A program made the translations under genes and the position numbers. DNA of 36,467 nucleotides from an uncultured Prochlorococcus sp. GTDB taxonomy: Bacteria > Cyanobacteriota > Cyanobacteriia > PCC-6307 > Cyanobiaceae. Of this stretch, positions 33,859 to 36,467 are shown piece after piece (within the stretch, counting starts at the first letter, position 1; every line of letters begins with the position of its first letter). The stretch is from positions 1-36,467 of the forward strand of contig CACENO010000011.1 of assembly GCA_902560875.1 (NCBI GenBank). Direction: 5' to 3'. The notes below the pieces were generated by a model. The model saw only the letters and a program-made list of their open reading frames with translations. It was not told the origin of the DNA and did no database searches.

Positions 33859-34098
33859 ATGACTGAAAGTGCGTGGCTCTCAGGGAAGAAAGCGAGTGAA
33901 AAACTTGGCGTTAGTGAGGGAACCCTCGATCTATGGAGGGAAGTTGGCTACCTTAAGCCAGGCACGCATTGGAGAAGCTCCCAGAATTCACAAGTAAACC
34001 CTTGGACTCCTGAAGTCATTTATCATTTGAGATGGTGCAAGGAAGAAATAGCTTATTGGCGAGCACAGGATGCTCCTATTAACAATATTGCCGCATGA
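33859..34098 (+). CDS. Small MerR/excisionase-like HTH protein (79 aa)
   Basis: Residues 6-40 look like a winged helix-turn-helix of the MerR/excisionase kind: WLSGKKASEKLGVSEGTLDL followed by WREVGYLKPGTHWR, with LGVSEGTLDLW as the likely recognition unit. The rest (TPEVIYHLRWCKEEIAYWRA) is helical and could be a dimerisation element. There is no effector domain. It may regulate neighbouring genes or be left over from a mobile element, but no integrase is nearby. The ATG at 33859 is the natural start; I saw no strong Shine-Dalgarno. Confidence 0.65.
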   Translation: MTESAWLSGKKASEKLGVSEGTLDLWREVGYLKPGTHWRSSQNSQVNPWTPEVIYHLRWCKEEIAYWRAQDAPINNIAA

Positions 34099-34135
34099 AA
34101 ATTTAGGATAGGTGTTATGTTTACTTCATCATAAG

Positions 34136-34155
34136 ATTAACTAATTATTAACTAA
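34136..34155. repeat. Short direct repeats between convergent genes
   Basis: ATTAACTAA occurs twice (34136-34144 and 34147-34155) with an 11-base period, between the HTH gene and the facing minus-strand gene. The DNA is AT-rich, so this may be chance. Confidence 0.3.
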
Positions 34156-34328
34156 GCAACAAAACTTTCATTCTTGCATTCCCCAATAGAGTGCTTGAGT
34201 ACTGGATAAAGTCTAACCATCTGGCTATATTCCTCTGATTTTCGATAGGAATTCGCTTGATTCCTGTAAAAAGTCTCATTGGCCATTTCAAGACTTGTGT
34301 CTGAGGATACTTCTAATGGATTGCTCAT
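34152..34328 (-). CDS. Hypothetical small protein (58 aa)
   Basis: I recognise no family. Starting at ATG 34328 it gives a polar, helix-prone 58-residue protein with SNPLEVSSDTSLEMANETFY and YRKSEEYSQMVRLYPVLKHS segments. The frame also extends upstream to TTG 34373, but the extra residues look random. No signal peptide, membrane helix or motif. Its stop overlaps the short direct repeats near 34147-34155. It might be real; the sequence is more protein-like than chance frames nearby. Confidence 0.45.
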   Translation of the reverse strand: MSNPLEVSSDTSLEMANETFYRNQANSYRKSEEYSQMVRLYPVLKHSIGECKNESFVA

Positions 34329-34532
34329 GAAGTTTTCCGGAACTTCCCCTCTCCTAGTTATGAATTGAATCAAGTAACCAATATTTTATAATCTTTGAAG
34401 ATTTGGTTTTCACGCCTTGAAAACAAGGTAAATCTTTAAACTTACTATAAAAACTAATGTTGTCTAGATTATATTTCAGTTGAGTTTTGAGATCAAGATT
34501 AAGTTATCAAATTACTGGTAATTATTTTTAAT

Positions 34533-34706
34533 TTAGCCAAAGGGCAGGTCGGGCAAGTCAGGGGAGAATCTTTTTAAATAGGAAAAGAGGAACAGAGCTG
34601 CTACCAGATTGCCCAGCATGGCGACTGCAAATCGGACTCTGAGGTCTTTAACCAGAGGATTGGAAAGTACTGCTTCCCAAAACTGCAAGATTGGTCCACC
34701 AGACAT
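34533..34706 (-). CDS. Small single-pass membrane protein (57 aa)
   Basis: The start is set at ATG 34706; a TTG eight codons upstream is less likely. The protein has an amphipathic N-terminal part (GPILQFWEAVLSNPLVKDL), then a membrane helix (FAVAMLGNLVAALFLFSYL) and a short basic/proline tail (KRFSPDLPDLPFG). This design, with a short soluble part followed by one helix, resembles the small subunits of membrane complexes in cyanobacteria. No family recognised. It lies in the low-density tract, with about 200 bases of AT-rich DNA between it and the next gene on the same strand. Confidence 0.6.
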   Translation of the reverse strand: MSGGPILQFWEAVLSNPLVKDLRVRFAVAMLGNLVAALFLFSYLKRFSPDLPDLPFG

Positions 34707-35026
34707 TTTAATTTGTATGCATTGATTCAATGAAGTTAGTCCATTGAGTTCTTCCTGGTCTAGGGCTCAATTTATTGACATGACAAAAAATAAAAAAAAG
34801 GTTTTGTAAAGCTTTTGAATCTAGTTTGATTGGCGCTAAACGGGCAAAAACTTGCGCCTAAGTCGTTAAAGCTAAGTGGACAGCTGTAAGGATAAGTCTT
34901 GCCAGAGAAATGTGGCCTTGGCATGGTGGCAGATTTATAGAAAGGCCATGGCAGAGATGATGCCAAGTTTGTTTAATGGAGCTTTCTTTGCCTTTGCGCA
35001 AATTAAACCACATTCCCCCGAAGTTT
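34707..35026. other. Gap with possible gene remnant
   Basis: About 320 bases with no intact gene. On the plus strand one frame reads protein-like through 34796-34960 but is cut by a TAA at 34859-34861 (AKRAKTCA, stop, VVKAKWTAVRISLAREMWPW and on), which may be a decayed small gene. Other frames are short. Confidence 0.35.
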
Positions 35027-35200
35027 TTAGAGTGGTTTGCCTGAGATGAATTGATGAACAGAAGGGATTGTTCTGTAAAGCGCATAAGCGAGAAGCAGCA
35101 TCAAATTGCCTCCTATCACTAAACCTCCTGTAATCATGTTTTGTTTATTAGAGGTGTAATCCCACTTGGGCTCCCTCTCTGAACCTTGTTCGTTTGACAC
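35027..35200 (-). CDS. Small membrane protein (57 aa), GTG start
   Basis: Hand-translated on the minus strand from GTG 35200 to the TAA at 35027-35029. The N-terminus is polar and charged (SNEQGSEREPKWDYTSNKQN), followed by one membrane helix (MITGGLVIGGNLMLLLAYAL) and a short polar end (YRTIPSVHQFISGKPL). The clean cytoplasmic tail-helix-tail design and codon use are convincing. An ATG at 35137 would start directly at the helix and is the alternative. No strong Shine-Dalgarno is visible. The function is unknown; it could be an accessory subunit of a thylakoid complex. Confidence 0.65.
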   Translation of the reverse strand: MSNEQGSEREPKWDYTSNKQNMITGGLVIGGNLMLLLAYALYRTIPSVHQFISGKPL

Positions 35201-35767
35201 TTGTAAGCTGTAAGGAGGTTTTATTATAAAATCATTTCACGTCAACTCTTACTTTGCTTGATAGGTGTTGAGGTTATTCGTTAAGCTGAATAAACATTCC
35301 ATCTTTCACTGTGACAAGTCTCTTTAGGCCTTAACTTCCTATAAATGATCCATCATCCTTTCCTGACATTAATAATTAAAGCTATAAAATAAATACAGGG
35401 CTCAAATCAGTTCTACTTATTGGTGTGGCCATCTTTGAAGAAGGATTCTTCAGAATCTATTTGCTTTTAACCATTTTTTGCGATAAGTAGTTTTTTGGTA
35501 AAAGGATTTTTGCAAAGAATCTGATGCTTGTCGCACGCATTTTAAATTAGTACCCATTGATAAGCCTTTATTCCTTATCGAGTCTTTTCTGCATATACTA
35601 ACTTTCAAAAATTGAGGCTTATACCTTCAAAATCATTAAATGAGTCCCATCACATAAACAATACACGCCTTCCCTGGGGGCCTATTGGGTTTAGTACGCT
35701 ATATATAGGAGTTGCTAGAACGCATCTTTTTTGTCTCAATAAGAGGTACGGAGAATAAATTGTTGCT
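35201..35767. other. AT-rich gap of about 570 bases
   Basis: No convincing gene on either strand. A perfect 7-bp hairpin (TGAAGAA/TTCTTCA, loop GGA) lies at 35436-35452, and a 10-bp palindrome CTATATATAG at 35699-35708, upstream of the next small frame, may be part of a promoter. Confidence 0.5.
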
Positions 35768-35902
35768 ATGGAAATGCAGGAAGGAGGCTCACAGGAAATG
35801 AATTTTTCTAATTTTCAGGAATCTAGTGACAAGAATTTGAAATTACACTTAGGTCTTGCTGAATTAATTTTCCAAGCAGTAATTTTAATACTATTGATAT
35901 AA
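35768..35902 (+). CDS. Possible small protein with hydrophobic C-terminus (44 aa)
   Basis: ATG 35768 to TAA 35900. The N-terminal half is polar (EMQEGGSQEMNFSNFQESSD); the C-terminal half is a hydrophobic helix (LHLGLAELIFQAVILILLI), giving a tail-anchored design. A good AAGGAGG at 35780-35786 lies inside the frame, ten bases before a second ATG at 35798, which could be the true start and would leave 34 residues. No family recognised. A promoter-like TATATATAG lies about 60 bases upstream. Confidence 0.4.
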   Translation: MEMQEGGSQEMNFSNFQESSDKNLKLHLGLAELIFQAVILILLI

Positions 35903-36150
35903 GTACAACTTTTCTTTAGCCCCAGGGAATATATGTATTTCGAAGATAAGCATTTATACAATTTGCGAACGGAAAATATTTCTAAAAAATAGAAAGACAT
36001 TTATATTCGAATCTTGAAGTAATTTATCTAATGCTTGAGATCGATGACCAGCTCACTAAAAAGTAATATTATTTCTTAGGCCATTGCTTTTAAAACCATA
36101 GTGATGGACTTGTTCTCCAAGTGATAAATGATTTTTCTTATATAAATGCG
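35903..36150. other. AT-rich leader region before the symporter gene
   Basis: About 250 bases with no gene that I can support; probably holds the promoter of the symporter gene. No clear hairpins. Confidence 0.4.
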
Positions 36151-36467
36151 ATGCCAGCTTTCAGGTTGGCAATAGCTCTTTTTTGTTTATTAGCTTTGTT
36201 GTTGAGTTTTGGAAGACGTCTTGAATTTGCTGTGAGATTAGAAAGGTTGGGAATTCCGATAGCTCTTATTGCTGGAGTATTAGCTCTTTTTATAGGACCT
36301 TTTGGTCAATTTCCCTTGTTGCCGGAACGAGTTACTGAGATTTGGGTCCAATTGCCTTCCCCTTTGTTGACATTAGTTTTTGCCTCTTTAATGATTGGTC
36401 GGCCTATTCCAAATGGCAAGGGTTTGTGGAAACCGGTTACTTCTCAAGCTTTAGTTGGTCTTTTGCT
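36151..36467 (+). CDS. gltS: GltS-like sodium/glutamate symporter (5' part)
   Basis: Open from ATG 36151 to the window end (105 codons). The N-terminus has a hydrophobic helix (LAIALFCLLALLLSFGRRLE), the segment RLERLGIPIALIAGVLALFI that matches the GltS pattern of a 'fold-iPxaLIaG' helix, and a second region LPSPLLTLVFASLMIGRPIP. These fit the sodium:glutamate symporter family, which imports glutamate with sodium. A GTG ten codons upstream is also in frame. The rest of the protein lies beyond the window, so the assignment is from about a quarter of its length. Confidence 0.7.
   Translation, partial: MPAFRLAIALFCLLALLLSFGRRLEFAVRLERLGIPIALIAGVLALFIGPFGQFPLLPERVTEIWVQLPSPLLTLVFASLMIGRPIPNGKGLWKPVTSQALVGLL

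Noticed and set aside
34858-35085. 75-residue minus-strand frame
   Set aside because: Composition looks random and it overlaps the convincing 57-residue membrane protein in another frame.
35815-36000. 61-residue minus-strand frame
   Set aside because: AT-rich, Lys/Tyr/Ser-biased without structure, and opposite to the more plausible plus-strand small protein.
36006-36014. TTCGAATCT, matching the T-loop of tRNA-Lys, as a possible attachment site marking an island end
   Set aside because: Only nine bases match, the flanks do not agree, and there is no integrase in the tract.
1-36467. CRISPR arrays, insertion sequences, integrases, restriction or toxin-antitoxin systems
   Set aside because: None seen: no regularly spaced repeats, no transposase or integrase motifs, no recognisable toxin pairs in the translated frames.

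Overview
The window reads as a piece of a marine picocyanobacterial chromosome, most likely Prochlorococcus. The DNA is AT-rich, intergenic gaps are short, GTG and TTG starts are common, and the gene set is cyanobacterial: CyanoP/PsbP-like lipoprotein, CrtH carotenoid isomerase, a DUF6761-type protein, cyanobacterial CdaA and a CGFS glutaredoxin next to BolA. The GC level suggests a low-light-adapted lineage rather than the most AT-rich high-light clade; this is inference from composition and general gene content, with no database search.

Layout. (1) Positions 1-5950: a truncated rimI-type acetyltransferase on the minus strand faces a tight plus-strand run of lysA, cdaA, uppS, bioB, trhO and a GNAT-like gene, with GTGA/TTGA overlaps that suggest translational coupling. 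(2) 5967-10000: lipA and recR (minus), a PsbP-like lipoprotein (plus) and an ABC exporter (minus). (3) 10085-13140: a small basic protein, an RRM RNA-binding protein, a small secreted protein and a DEAD-box RNA helicase. (4) 13300-23322: all three RecBCD subunits on the minus strand, as adjacent recB-recD and a separate upstream recC; an isoprenylcysteine-methyltransferase-like gene and an unknown gene lie between. (5) 23500-30952: pdxJ, a PlsC-like acyltransferase, a TPR-like exported protein, bolA-grxD, a DUF6761 gene, an OmpR-type regulator with a degenerate receiver, crtH and trmFO. (6) 31084-36150: tRNA-Lys(TTT) with a good terminator, followed by about 5 kb of low coding density holding many very small proteins. 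Most of these are membrane, secreted or DNA-binding-like and of unknown function, several are under 60 codons, and there is an 11-G tract and a perfect 18-bp palindrome. (7) 36151-end: the start of a GltS-like sodium/glutamate symporter.

How the genes work together: amino-acid, cofactor and isoprenoid enzymes (lysine, biotin, lipoate, pyridoxine, undecaprenyl phosphate, lycopene isomerisation), tRNA modification (TrhO, TrmFO), cold or RNA-structure handling (Rbp, DeaD), double-strand-break repair (RecR, RecBCD) and Fe-S/redox handling (Grx-BolA). No integrase, transposase, CRISPR array, restriction system or phage gene was seen. The parts most worth a second look are the small-protein tract after tRNA-Lys, the non-phosphorylatable response regulator, the altered RHR motif of CdaA, the non-canonical start of recR, and the tandem repeat in front of crtH.
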